This document shows positions 13,390 to 20,925 of a stretch of DNA of 38,573 nt, one piece after another. Below the pieces are notes generated by a model. The model worked only from the letters and a program-made list of their open reading frames with translations, was not told where the DNA came from and did not search any database. The stretch's first letter is position 1. Every line of letters starts with the position of its first letter. Position numbers and translations under genes: made by a program. This DNA comes from an uncultured Eubacteriales bacterium (GTDB lineage: Bacteria; Bacillota; Clostridia; Christensenellales; Aristaeellaceae): positions 1-38,573 of the forward strand of contig OMZY01000023.1 of the NCBI GenBank assembly GCA_900315675.1, read 5' to 3'.

Positions 13390-13698
13390 ATGAATCTGAA
13401 GGATTATAAGAAAGAAAAGATGAAGGATCCTGTATTTGCGAAAGCGTATGAGGAAATCCAGCCGGAAATGAATGTAATTCGCGCGATGATTGAAGCACGT
13501 ACATCCCAGAACCTGACTCAGAAACAGCTGGCAGAGAAAACTGGTATTGCACAGACGGAAATCAGCCGTCTGGAAAACGGCACACGAAATCCAAGCATCA
13601 AGCTGCTTCAAAGGCTGGCTGAAGGCATGGGAATGGTTCTTGATGTGCAATTTAAGCCCAAAGGGTCATCACAGGGAGCAGCCACATCAAAAGGATAA
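13390..13698 (+). CDS. HigA-like XRE antitoxin
   Basis: A 102-residue helix-turn-helix antitoxin. The conserved N-terminus MNLKDYKKEKMKDPVFAKAY is typical of HigA partners of Gp49-like toxins. The HTH runs through LTQKQLAEKTGIAQTEISRL. I chose ATG 13390 after AGGTGAG; a GTG at 13381 overlapping the toxin stop is the other option. It should bind the palindrome at 12944. Confidence 0.9.
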   Translation: MNLKDYKKEKMKDPVFAKAYEEIQPEMNVIRAMIEARTSQNLTQKQLAEKTGIAQTEISRLENGTRNPSIKLLQRLAEGMGMVLDVQFKPKGSSQGAATSKG

Positions 13699-13705
13699 GA
13701 AAAAA

Positions 13706-14164
13706 ATGATTGAACAGATTTACGATCCTGATCTGAAGAAAACCATTGCCAGGGAAATTCTGGAAGCGCTTCGGGAATGGTTTGAGGTGGACGAAAGCAG
13801 GGAGAAATATATCGCGGACTGCGCGGAATGGACCTTCTTCGCGGCAAAGGAAGCAGGAAAATATGCTGGGTTCCTGTGCCTGAAGGAAACAGGCAGGGAA
13901 ACGGTCGAACTGGCAGTCATGGGCGTACGCCAGGAGGAACACCGGAAGGGCATCGGCAGAGAACTCTTCAAAGCTGCAAAGAATGCAGCCAGGGAGAAAG
14001 GTTACTTATTCCTGCAGGTAAAGACGGTGAAGATGGGAGTTTATGACGACTATGATATCACGAACCGCTTCTACCTCTCTCTGGGATTCAAAGAATTCGA
14101 GGTCATTGAAGAGCTGTGGGATAAAGCGAATCCCTGCCAGATCTACGTGATGTCCCTGACATAA
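13706..14164 (+). CDS. GNAT family N-acetyltransferase
   Basis: 152 residues, with motif A LAVMGVRQEEHRKGIGRELF and the C-terminal FYLSLGFKEFEVIEELWD. It begins 8 bp after the HigA-like gene at an ATG preceded by AAGGAT, so it may be transcribed from the higBA promoter. Members with this GNAT layout are common in clostridia, with no assigned substrate. Confidence 0.85.
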   Translation: MIEQIYDPDLKKTIAREILEALREWFEVDESREKYIADCAEWTFFAAKEAGKYAGFLCLKETGRETVELAVMGVRQEEHRKGIGRELFKAAKNAAREKGYLFLQVKTVKMGVYDDYDITNRFYLSLGFKEFEVIEELWDKANPCQIYVMSLT

Positions 14165-14212
14165 TCGACACGCCATGAACTGATGACTTCTGGCACGAAC
14201 GGGAGGGAAAAG

Positions 14213-14578
14213 ATGAAAAAGTGGTATGATGAAGAATACGAGTTCCAAATCGAGGTCACTGGGTTCCTGCACGGGGATCATACGGAACGGTATTGCCGGA
14301 ACGGGGAAGAAATTGGTGACCGGTACACCTGCACATATGGCTGTCCCGTCAACAGGGAAGGATACGGAATCTGTTCGAAGACAATGATGATGCTTTATCC
14401 GCTGATGGAAGCCATAAGGAGCGGAGGGGATCTGGAAAACCTGGGTGGAGAAAGCAAATATACGAAGACGATTGTCTGTCCGGACGGATGTGTGATTTTC
14501 AGACTGACTGCCACTCCGCTGGGAAACGAAAACTTCCATAAGGGCGGTTTTTATGATTATCCGGATCAGACAATATGA
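14213..14578 (+). CDS. TIGR04076-family protein
   Basis: A 121-residue small protein of the TIGR04076 family, function unknown. Hallmarks are VTGFLHGDHTERYCRNGEEI, CTYGCP and GICSKTMMMLYPLMEAIRSGG, with the conserved cysteines at CTYGCP, GICSK and VCPDGC. These could bind a metal. The ATG follows GGGAGGG. A broken copy of the same family lies at 7347. Confidence 0.8.
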   Translation: MKKWYDEEYEFQIEVTGFLHGDHTERYCRNGEEIGDRYTCTYGCPVNREGYGICSKTMMMLYPLMEAIRSGGDLENLGGESKYTKTIVCPDGCVIFRLTATPLGNENFHKGGFYDYPDQTI

Positions 14579-14617
14579 GTAAAAGGTCTGCAGAAGAAGG
14601 AGCTCGTGGTATGTTCA

Positions 14618-14690
14618 TGCTGCAACCCGGGCGGTTGCAGCGTGGCGGCAAGGCACGATTTTCCCCTGTTCTTTTCCGCTGACTTTCCCG
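14618..14690 (+). repeat. TGCAACC/GGTTGCA intergenic repeat before MazEF
   Basis: A hairpin TGCAACC (14621-14627) with GGTTGCA (14633-14639) is followed by CGGCAAGGCACGATTTTCC and TTCCGC-type motifs, as in the repeats at 2262 and 5228. Here it precedes the fifth TA operon without a tRNA-Pro core. Confidence 0.55.
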
Positions 14691-14694
14691 CATA

Positions 14695-14740
14695 TTGACG
14701 GAGAAGTTCATATACCGTATAATATGTATATACGGTATAT
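14695..14740 (+). promoter_or_regulatory. MazEF promoter with inverted-repeat operator
   Basis: TTGACG (14695-14700), a 17-bp spacer and TATAAT (14718-14723). A perfect 12-bp inverted repeat, ATATACCGTATA (14710-14721) and its complement (14729-14740), straddles the -10 element. It is in the right place to be the MazE operator. Confidence 0.78.
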
Positions 14741-14766
14741 CAATCATGCTGCGAGGAGGTTCGGAG

Positions 14767-15012
14767 ATGGAAGTACAGCTTAAGCCTTGGGGAAACAGCC
14801 AGGGGATCCGTTTGCCGAAGGCTGTTTTGCAAGAAGCGGGCTTTGAGCCTGATGACCATTTGATCATCAGGGCAGAAGCGGGAAAAATAGTTTTAATTCG
14901 GTCCTTTCGTCATAGAACGCTGGAGGAACGTGCAGCGGAATATGGCGGAAAGCTGAACCTTGACGGAGAGCTGGATTGGAGAGGCGACCCTGTTGGAAAT
15001 GAGGTCTGGTGA
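14767..15012 (+). CDS. mazE: MazE-like AbrB/SpoVT antitoxin
   Basis: An 81-residue swapped-hairpin AbrB-fold antitoxin. The start MEVQLKPWGNSQGIRLPKAV is the MazE signature (WGNSxGIRLP). The acidic tail should neutralise MazF. GAGGAGG lies 7 nt before ATG 14767. The toxin ATG follows the stop by 1 nt. Confidence 0.92.
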   Translation: MEVQLKPWGNSQGIRLPKAVLQEAGFEPDDHLIIRAEAGKIVLIRSFRHRTLEERAAEYGGKLNLDGELDWRGDPVGNEVW

Positions 15013-15013
15013 G

Positions 15014-15316
15014 ATGATGAGGGCTGAGCAGGGTGATGTCCTGAAAATACCTTCTATTCAGTATCCTGTCGTTGTTGTCAGTAAAAATTTTTTCAATGAA
15101 AGCGGTTTGATCATGGCCTGTCCGATTCTTCCGGAAACAGCCCGCGGTCCGCTCCGGATCAGATGCGAAAGTATCCGAACGCCCGGATATGTTTATTGTG
15201 ATCAGGTACGCAGTGTGGATCTGAATAAGAGAAGGTTTACTAAGATGGAGGCTCTTTCCTATGATGAACTCATAGACATTGTAGATGCCATTCAGGGTAT
15301 ATTTGATTATGTTTAG
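15014..15316 (+). CDS. mazF: MazF/PemK-like endoribonuclease toxin
   Basis: A 100-residue toxin of the MazF/PemK fold, a sequence-specific mRNA interferase in known members. QGDVLKIPSIQYPVVVVSKN is the first strand pair, and VYCDQVRSVDLNKR is the conserved D-Q-x-x-S/T-x-D segment. The N-terminal G-D-x-x-x-x motif is less canonical than in E. coli MazF. Two ATGs in tandem (15014, 15017). It ends about 100 bp before the convergent HD-GYP gene. Confidence 0.88.
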   Translation: MMRAEQGDVLKIPSIQYPVVVVSKNFFNESGLIMACPILPETARGPLRIRCESIRTPGYVYCDQVRSVDLNKRRFTKMEALSYDELIDIVDAIQGIFDYV

Positions 15317-15347
15317 CCTGAGGGGACGGAAGAATGCATTGACAGGA

Positions 15348-15385
15348 TTTCCCGCTTTGCAACCTGAGTGCTTGCAACGAGGCGA
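15348..15385 (+). repeat. Degenerate TGCAACC-type repeat
   Basis: CCCGCTTTGCAACCTGAG followed by TGCTTGCAACGAGGCG matches the repeat at 2254-2282 with partial loss of pairing. It lies between convergent mazF and the HD-GYP gene and could serve as part of a bidirectional end. Confidence 0.45.
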
Positions 15386-15412
15386 ATACTGGCAAAACTC
15401 GAACCGTGACCA

Positions 15413-17152
15413 TCAGGAAGAGAAGCCATCCGGATTCTTTCCTGCCGTGTTCAGAGAACGATAGTAGTTTTCAAGATCGGGGCGGACCTGACGGTATATT
15501 TCCTTCAGGGCAGGATCAAACTGGCTGCCCATGCCCTCCGTCATGATTGCATCCGCCTTGTCAAAGGATAGACTTTCTTTATAGACGCGCTTGCTGACCA
15601 GAGCGTCATATACGTCGGCGATGGCCATGATCCGAGCCTCCGGCGGAATGTCAGTTCCCTTCAGGTGATCCGGATAACCGGTGCCGTCCCACCGCTCATG
15701 ATGATGCCGGGCCACATTTTCCGCCAGCAGGTGGAAAGAATCATCGTCCGTATCCTTCAGGATCTCATGAACAATGCGGCCGCCTTCGGCGGCGTGCTTC
15801 TTCATCTGGTCATATTCCTCCGGCGTGAATCGGCCGGGCTTGCGTAAAATGGCGTCATCGACAGCGATTTTCCCCAGATCGTGCATCGGAGCGGCCTTGA
15901 TCAGCATCTGACAGAACTCATCCGTGATATGGTATCCAGCCGGCGCATGGTCCCGCAAGGCAGCGGTCAGCATCCGCACGACCTCGCGGGTTCTGCGGAT
16001 GTGGCCGCCTGTGGAGTTATCCCGGCTTTCGACCATGACGGCCATGCTCATCACAAGGTTCTCATTCATCCTGACGATATGCATGGTTTTTTCATCCACC
16101 AGGGCCTGCAGCTCCTGACTTAACTGCCCCAGCGAATGGATGTTTGCCTGATCCGGCGTGTCGTCCGTGATGACCATGCGGTATCCGTATGTCTTTTTCC
16201 CGCGCCGGAGCGGGCCGACCCTGCAGAGGTAATACTGATCGTCTTTCGGAATGACATGCCAGTTGGAATTGATGTCCTCCTGATGATCCCGGAAATCTTC
16301 AAGCCAGGGAATCAGCTGTTCCGATATCGTCCGGCTTCGGTTCAGACTCAGATCCACAGTCAGGTTGTTCAGCTGGGGCAGGATCCTTCGGGCTGTTTCG
16401 TTGCTGCCCAGATAATGGAAACGGCGGTCAAAGATGATGAATCCGGTATCTCCGCTCTCCGCCATGGATTCAATCACCGTGCCGGTAACATCATACCGGT
16501 TCAGCCGCAGGGTGATGAACAGGTATACCAGCTGGGAAAAAACATACGCTGCAGGAATCAGCTCGATTTCAGGAAACAGTCGGCGGCCCACGAAAAAAGC
16601 TGCCATGCAGATCACTTCGGGGAGGAAGAGCAGGCCGAGGATTTTCCGGCTGATCTGTTTTTTGCGGATAAAGCTGTAAACGATGGCACCGATACTCAGA
16701 AGAAAGTACAGGACGATCATGACGTAGAATACCGTATGAAGCGGGCCGTATTCCTTCCGAAGTACCCCGATGCCGTTGACCTGTTCAAAAGCGACATTCC
16801 GGTAGAACCAGGGAAATCTGCCGACGGTCAGGGAGGAGATGAATACGGCGGTACTCAGCCCCAGCATCATCAGGCTCACCGGACGGGAAAGGCGGATTCG
16901 GCATAGACTGAAAATGGCCAGCAGAAGCACGAGCTGCAGAAAACAGCCTCCCAGATAATAGATCGAATTGGCGGTGAGAGCTGCTTCCTCGGAGGAGGCT
17001 GCCGCCAGCAGCATGTTGCCCAGATTTGAAATCGGAATCAGAATGAACACCAGTGTGATGTGGATATCATCGTGCTTCTTCCATATCAGGGCATAGATGC
17101 CGGTCAGAAGAACAGAGAGCGCGAACATGGCGGGGTAATAAAAGGTAATCAA
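15413..17152 (-). CDS. 7TM-sensor HD-GYP domain protein, probable cyclic-di-nucleotide phosphodiesterase
   Basis: About 579 residues from a TTG at 17152, which lies 9 nt after AGGAGG; the open frame extends further upstream without a ribosome binding site. Roughly seven membrane helices fill residues 1-220, as in the histidine-kinase 7TM sensor domain. A PAS-like region follows (GDTGFIIFDRRFHYLGSN), then a coiled coil with ELQALVDEKTMHIVRMNENL. The HD-GYP domain is complete: HIRRTREVV, the HD pair in PMHDLGKIAVDD, HHHERWDGTGYPD and ADVYDALVSKR. Known HD-GYP enzymes hydrolyse c-di-GMP. No GGDEF domain is present. It is the only minus-strand gene between 1 and 28 kb. Confidence 0.9.
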   Translation of the reverse strand: MITFYYPAMFALSVLLTGIYALIWKKHDDIHITLVFILIPISNLGNMLLAAASSEEAALTANSIYYLGGCFLQLVLLLAIFSLCRIRLSRPVSLMMLGLSTAVFISSLTVGRFPWFYRNVAFEQVNGIGVLRKEYGPLHTVFYVMIVLYFLLSIGAIVYSFIRKKQISRKILGLLFLPEVICMAAFFVGRRLFPEIELIPAAYVFSQLVYLFITLRLNRYDVTGTVIESMAESGDTGFIIFDRRFHYLGSNETARRILPQLNNLTVDLSLNRSRTISEQLIPWLEDFRDHQEDINSNWHVIPKDDQYYLCRVGPLRRGKKTYGYRMVITDDTPDQANIHSLGQLSQELQALVDEKTMHIVRMNENLVMSMAVMVESRDNSTGGHIRRTREVVRMLTAALRDHAPAGYHITDEFCQMLIKAAPMHDLGKIAVDDAILRKPGRFTPEEYDQMKKHAAEGGRIVHEILKDTDDDSFHLLAENVARHHHERWDGTGYPDHLKGTDIPPEARIMAIADVYDALVSKRVYKESLSFDKADAIMTEGMGSQFDPALKEIYRQVRPDLENYYRSLNTAGKNPDGFSS

Positions 17153-17264
17153 GGCATTCGACCTCCTGTGAGGCGTTGGACTCTCGAATCGTATTATAAA
17201 GAGTACACGCAAGGCGGGTGCATGTCAAGGGAGACAAAACCGCTTCTCTGTGCAAATCTGGTTT

Positions 17265-17375
17265 CGAAAATGTCCGGTTTAGCATGCTGAAGCGAGCTTC
17301 AAAAAACCATAGTTCCCGTTGAACGGGGTTCACGGTAGCCAGGGAGCCATAAGTCCCCGCTGTGGATCACGAACA
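17265..17375 (+). repeat. TGTCCGGTTTAGCATG dispersed repeat, third copy
   Basis: The block at 17271-17360 shares TGTCC-GTTTAGCATG-TGA with 2356 and 5331, and shares AAACCA-AGTTCC and AGTCC downstream with the 5331 copy. It includes a TGAAGC-GA-GCTTCA palindrome. GCTGTGGATCACGAA at about 17360 recurs near 3931. It has no coding frame and occupies most of the gap between the HD-GYP and XRE genes. Confidence 0.5.
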
Positions 17376-17409
17376 TGCCGCTGGTAGTGAAAAAGCAACA
17401 GACAGTTGC

Positions 17410-17438
17410 TTGCGGAGATGGTTGCCACGGTTTATGAT
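17410..17438 (+). promoter_or_regulatory. Possible promoter of the XRE gene
   Basis: TTGCGG (17410-17415), a 17-bp spacer and TATGAT (17433-17438), 32 bp before ATG 17471. Confidence 0.45.
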
Positions 17439-17470
17439 ACAGGTGACATCAAACGAGGGAGGTCTTGAAC

Positions 17471-17917
17471 ATGGCAATGTGTGAATTGTTGAAGGACCTG
17501 AGAGAAAAGCACCACCTGACGCAGGAAGAATTGGCCGAGCGCGTGCTGGTAACCCGACAGGCAGTCAGCAGATGGGAAACCGGTGAAACACAGCCGAACA
17601 CAGAAACGCTGAAGCTTCTTTCCCGGGAATATGACGTTTCCATCAATACACTTCTCGGCGCTCCAAGAAAACTGTTCTGCCAGTGCTGCGGGATGCCGCT
17701 GAATGAAGACGGAATGATCAGTAAGGAACCTGATGGTTTCTTTAACGAGGATTACTGCAAGTGGTGCTATGCAGATGGAAAGTATGTGTACCAGAGCAAG
17801 GAAGCCCTGGTGAATTTCCTGATTCAGCATATGCCGAACCCTGAAGGCTTGCCAGCTGAAGATCTGCGCTGCCAGTATGATGCCTGGATTTCTCAGCTGA
17901 AGCATTGGAAAGAATAA
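17471..17917 (+). CDS. XRE-family regulator with C-terminal zinc ribbon
   Basis: 148 residues. The N-terminal helix-turn-helix covers about residues 4-60 (LREKHHLTQEELAERVLVTR, then QAVSRWETGETQPNTETL). A zinc-ribbon domain follows with CQCCGMPL and a second YCKWCY pair at about residues 70-98, the zf-ribbon type found fused to such HTHs in clostridia. GAGGGAGG precedes ATG 17471. A single-gene unit with its own terminator. A transcription regulator, target unknown. Confidence 0.85.
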   Translation: MAMCELLKDLREKHHLTQEELAERVLVTRQAVSRWETGETQPNTETLKLLSREYDVSINTLLGAPRKLFCQCCGMPLNEDGMISKEPDGFFNEDYCKWCYADGKYVYQSKEALVNFLIQHMPNPEGLPAEDLRCQYDAWISQLKHWKE

Positions 17918-17933
17918 CCGCGACATACAGATT

Positions 17934-17974
17934 GTCCGGCCTCCATTTTCGGAAGCCGGGCTTATTTCTTTTTT
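17934..17974 (+). terminator. Terminator of the XRE gene
   Basis: GTCCGGCCTCC (17934-17944) pairs with GGAAGCCGGGC (17951-17961), followed by TTATTTCTTTTTT. The rest of the gap to 18170 shows no gene. Confidence 0.8.
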
Positions 17975-18170
17975 GGGCCTTATCTCTGCGCATTTCATCG
18001 GGAGGCCGCGCTCGATCGTATCCGTCAAATGATTTCGCGTCTGTGAAACATGAACCAGTTGTGATTTAATGGTAGTACGAATTCTCTTTCAGGGAAAGAA
18101 CTCCTTTCCAAAGCTTAGAATTTTTCTTTGTATGATCTGTACATCCCAAAAGATATTTGACGGTGATCGG

Positions 18171-18200
18171 ATTGTCAGAGCTCGCTCTGACAATTTTTTT
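18171..18200 (+). terminator. Second terminator before the PadR promoter
   Basis: A perfect hairpin ATTGTCAGAGC/GCTCTGACAAT (18171-18193) followed by seven Ts. No gene is evident just upstream, so it may be the relic of a lost gene or simply insulate the PadR promoter. Confidence 0.75.
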
Positions 18201-18211
18201 GATTCCGGGTA

Positions 18212-18282
18212 TTGACAAATATATCGGGAGACGATAGAATAAATTCACGATATATCGGAGAACGATATATCGGAAAACGATG
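18212..18282 (+). promoter_or_regulatory. PadR promoter with three operator-like direct repeats
   Basis: TTGACA (18212-18217), a 17-bp spacer and TAGAAT (18235-18240). Three 17-bp copies of TATATCGGxxxACGATA lie at 18220, 18251 and 18266. The first fills the promoter spacer and the other two overlap by 2 bp and end at the ribosome binding site. This suggests autorepression by PadR. Confidence 0.72.
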
Positions 18283-18296
18283 GAGGTGCATGAGAG

Positions 18297-18614
18297 ATGC
18301 CGGGAGTTCCCGCATTAACTGAAACAACGTATTATATCTTACTGTCACTGCATAAGCCGCGGCATGGATACGGGATTATGCAGCAGACGGAAGAATTGTC
18401 CGGCGGGAGGATACGACTTGCGGCCGGAACACTGTACGGTGCGCTGAACACGCTTTGTGATAAGGGATGGATTGCTTTGAAGACCGTGGATGAAGACAGC
18501 CGCCGGAAGGAATACCAGCTGACAGATAAAGGAAGAGAAATTCTGGTCAATGAGGTGAAGCGCCTGAAGGAACTGGCACACAACGGTGAAATGATTCTTG
18601 GGGAGGAATTATGA
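18297..18614 (+). CDS. PadR-family transcription regulator
   Basis: A 105-residue winged-helix regulator. The family signature is clear: TETTYYILLSLHKPRHGYGI, LSGGRIRLAAGTLYGALNTL and RRKEYQLTDKGREIL. PadR proteins are repressors released by phenolics, drugs or envelope stress. GGAGG lies 10 nt before the ATG. The stop is at 18614, 1 nt before the DUF2812 start, so the two are one operon. Confidence 0.93.
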   Translation: MPGVPALTETTYYILLSLHKPRHGYGIMQQTEELSGGRIRLAAGTLYGALNTLCDKGWIALKTVDEDSRRKEYQLTDKGREILVNEVKRLKELAHNGEMILGEEL

Positions 18615-18615
18615 G

Positions 18616-19122
18616 ATGGAGAGAAAAACAATTACCAAATGGTTCTGGGTCTGGCAGTTTGAAGATGAAGAAAAATGGCTGAACGAGATGGCCGCAGACG
18701 GATGGGTGCTGGAGACCGTTGGATTCTGCAGGTATACCTTTGTCAGGTGCGAACCCGGTACCTATACGGTCCGGACAGAAATGCACCCCTATGACGATCA
18801 GTATGTAAAATTCATGGAAGAAACCGGCGCAGAATATATTGGCCGAATGATGATGTGGATTTATTTTCGAAAGAAGACAGAAGATGGGGTCTTTGACCTG
18901 TATTCTGACATTGATTCCCGGATTTCCCATCTGGACCGGATCGGGAGAGTGCTGCTGGCGATCGGCGGCGCGAACCTGGTGATCGGCCTGGTCAACTCAT
19001 TCAATCCCGCCGCCCGTGCCGGCTGGGTGAATCTGCTCTGCGCCACGCTCCTGATGTACGGCCTGGGACGGATCCACGGGAAAAAGGAATCGCTTGAAAA
19101 AGATCGCGAACTGCATGAATAA
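18616..19122 (+). CDS. DUF2812 membrane protein
   Basis: A 168-residue DUF2812 protein. FWVWQFEDEEKWLNEMAADG is the family start. Two hydrophobic segments lie at about residues 110-150 (IGRVLLAIGGANLVIGLVNS and AGWVNLLCATLLMYGLG), so it is membrane-anchored with a cytoplasmic N-terminal domain. Pairing with PadR is common in Firmicutes. Its function is not established. GGGAGG lies 9 nt before the ATG. Confidence 0.88.
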   Translation: MERKTITKWFWVWQFEDEEKWLNEMAADGWVLETVGFCRYTFVRCEPGTYTVRTEMHPYDDQYVKFMEETGAEYIGRMMMWIYFRKKTEDGVFDLYSDIDSRISHLDRIGRVLLAIGGANLVIGLVNSFNPAARAGWVNLLCATLLMYGLGRIHGKKESLEKDRELHE

Positions 19123-19157
19123 TATCCCAGGAAATGATCACGAGGAATGTGTTCTTT

Positions 19158-20120
19158 ATGAAAATATTTTTTGCTCCCATGGAAGGAATTACGGATGGAA
19201 TTTTCCGCCGGGTTCACCGGGAAATGTTTGGCGGAGCGGATGTATACGGTCTTCCGTTTCATAAGCTGACCCAGTCCATGACGCTGACGAATCGGGAAAA
19301 AAGGGATGTCGACCCGGAAGAAAACAGAGGCATCGATGTGCTTCCGCAGGCGCTGACCCGGGATCCGGAACAGCTGCATGCCTGGATGAGTTATATTCAG
19401 GGGATGGGGTACGGATGCGCGGACCTGAACCTGGGGTGCCCATCGCCGACTGTGACAAAACGAGGACGGGGCAGCGGGATGCTCAGGGACCCCGGGTACC
19501 TGCGGTCCTTTTTGGATGCCGTGTTTTCCCGGACGCTGCCGCTGACGCTTTCCGTCAAAACGCGGATCGGGTTTGAACAGGCGGGAGAGTGGGAAAGAAT
19601 CCTGGACATTCTGGGAGATTATCCTTTCGGGCATATCACCATTCATGTTCGGACCATGAAGGAACAGTATACAGGCGGAATCCATCCGGAGGCTTTTGAA
19701 ACAGCCATCCGGAGGGGCGTCGCTCATCCTGTGTATAATGGGGACCTGAGGACACCGGAGGATGTGGCCAGACTGCTGGACCGATGCCCGGAAACGGAAG
19801 CGGTGATGATTGGCCGTGGCTTTCTGGCTGACCCTGCCCTGGGGCGCAGGCTGCGGGGAGGACCGGAGGCCGGGGAGGAGGAACTGGCCGCATGGTATAG
19901 GGCCCTGTATACGGGATGGGCGGAAAGATTCCATCCGACGATCGCCCTGGGAAGAATCAAGAAGCTGATGGAATGGCCCTGTGAGGGGGATATCCGGCGC
20001 AGGAGACTGCTGCGGCGGGCGGGAACCATTGAGGAGTGCATTCTTTCCCTGCGGGTGAACAGCATGAACGGACGCCTGCCGGAAGAAATGATCCATGAAG
20101 GGAGCGTACAGGCGAAGTGA
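19158..20120 (+). CDS. dus: tRNA-dihydrouridine synthase
   Basis: A 320-residue FMN enzyme that reduces uridine to dihydrouridine in the tRNA D-loop. The family features are all there: FFAPMEGITDGIFRRV, the catalytic Cys94 in DLNLGCPSPTVTKRGRGSGM, KTRIGF, HVRTMKEQYTGG, YNGDLRTPEDV and MIGRGFLADP. I chose ATG 19158 because the TIM-barrel begins at once (MKIFFAPMEG) and GAGGAA lies 10 nt before; an ATG at 19134 is in frame. The next gene overlaps by 4 nt. Confidence 0.93.
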   Translation: MKIFFAPMEGITDGIFRRVHREMFGGADVYGLPFHKLTQSMTLTNREKRDVDPEENRGIDVLPQALTRDPEQLHAWMSYIQGMGYGCADLNLGCPSPTVTKRGRGSGMLRDPGYLRSFLDAVFSRTLPLTLSVKTRIGFEQAGEWERILDILGDYPFGHITIHVRTMKEQYTGGIHPEAFETAIRRGVAHPVYNGDLRTPEDVARLLDRCPETEAVMIGRGFLADPALGRRLRGGPEAGEEELAAWYRALYTGWAERFHPTIALGRIKKLMEWPCEGDIRRRRLLRRAGTIEECILSLRVNSMNGRLPEEMIHEGSVQAK

Positions 20121-20815
20121 CGCAGACTGAAATCAGAGAGCAGCTTTTTCGGATGCGGGACACAGGGTATGCGGCCTTGCAGGCCAGAATTCTTCCCACA
20201 GTGAAGGCTGATCGGATCATCGGGGTACGGACTCCGGAGCTTCGTGCCTACGGAAAGAAACTGTACCGGGATGATAGCCGGGATACTTTTCTGGCCTGCC
20301 TGCCGCATCTATACTTTGATGAGAATCAGCTTCACGCCTTTGTGATTTCGGAAGAAAAGGATTTCGATCAATGCATCCGGCTGGTTGATGCATTTCTCCC
20401 TTATATCGATAATTGGGCGACCTGTGACCAGCTTTCTCCGAAAACCTTCCGAAAGGAACCCGATAAGCTGCTCGCACATATTCGTGAATGGATCCATTCC
20501 GATCGGACATATACAGTCCGGTTTGGTGTGGGGATGCTGATGCAGCATTTTCTCGGGGACAGCTTCCGTACCGAATATGCATACATGGTTGCGCAGATCC
20601 TGTCGGATGAGTATTATATCAACATGATGAGAGCCTGGTATTTTGCTACCGCCCTGGCTAAACAATATGACGCGGTGCTTCCTTTCCTGGAGGAGAAAAG
20701 GCTGGATGCCTGGACGCATAACAAAGCCATTCAGAAAGCCCTGGAAAGCTATCGGATTGCGCCGGAACAGAAGGACTACCTGAGGACGCTGAAGGTGCAT
20801 ATAAGGCCAGACTGA
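20117..20815 (+). CDS. AlkD-like DNA alkylation repair protein
   Basis: A 232-residue HEAT-repeat protein of the AlkD/COG4912 family, DNA glycosylases that remove N3- and N7-alkylpurines. GVRTPELRAYGKKL, the NWATCDQL motif with its Asp and RFGVGMLMQHFL are diagnostic. GTG start, overlapping the dus stop by 4 nt, so translation is coupled. Confidence 0.9.
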   Translation: MTQTEIREQLFRMRDTGYAALQARILPTVKADRIIGVRTPELRAYGKKLYRDDSRDTFLACLPHLYFDENQLHAFVISEEKDFDQCIRLVDAFLPYIDNWATCDQLSPKTFRKEPDKLLAHIREWIHSDRTYTVRFGVGMLMQHFLGDSFRTEYAYMVAQILSDEYYINMMRAWYFATALAKQYDAVLPFLEEKRLDAWTHNKAIQKALESYRIAPEQKDYLRTLKVHIRPD

Positions 20816-20925
20816 ACAGCATGGGCACCCGGTCTGCCATGGGGTATGGCGGAAGCCGGGCCATGGCAGTGCAGACGGGCCCGGTTCAGCGCCTATCAGG
20901 CTCCGCAGCAGAAAGGAAACCAGAA

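Noticed and set aside
1500-15400. A chromosomal integron cassette array
   Set aside because: The cassette-like mix of TA and GNAT genes in one direction is suggestive, but no GTTRRRY/RYYYAAC attC boxes and no IntI gene are seen. The repeats are tRNA-type attachment cores instead.
17178-17226. A minus-strand promoter TTGACA...TATAAT for the HD-GYP gene
   Set aside because: Both boxes exist but the spacer is about 24 bp, far from 17. The -10 alone is not enough.
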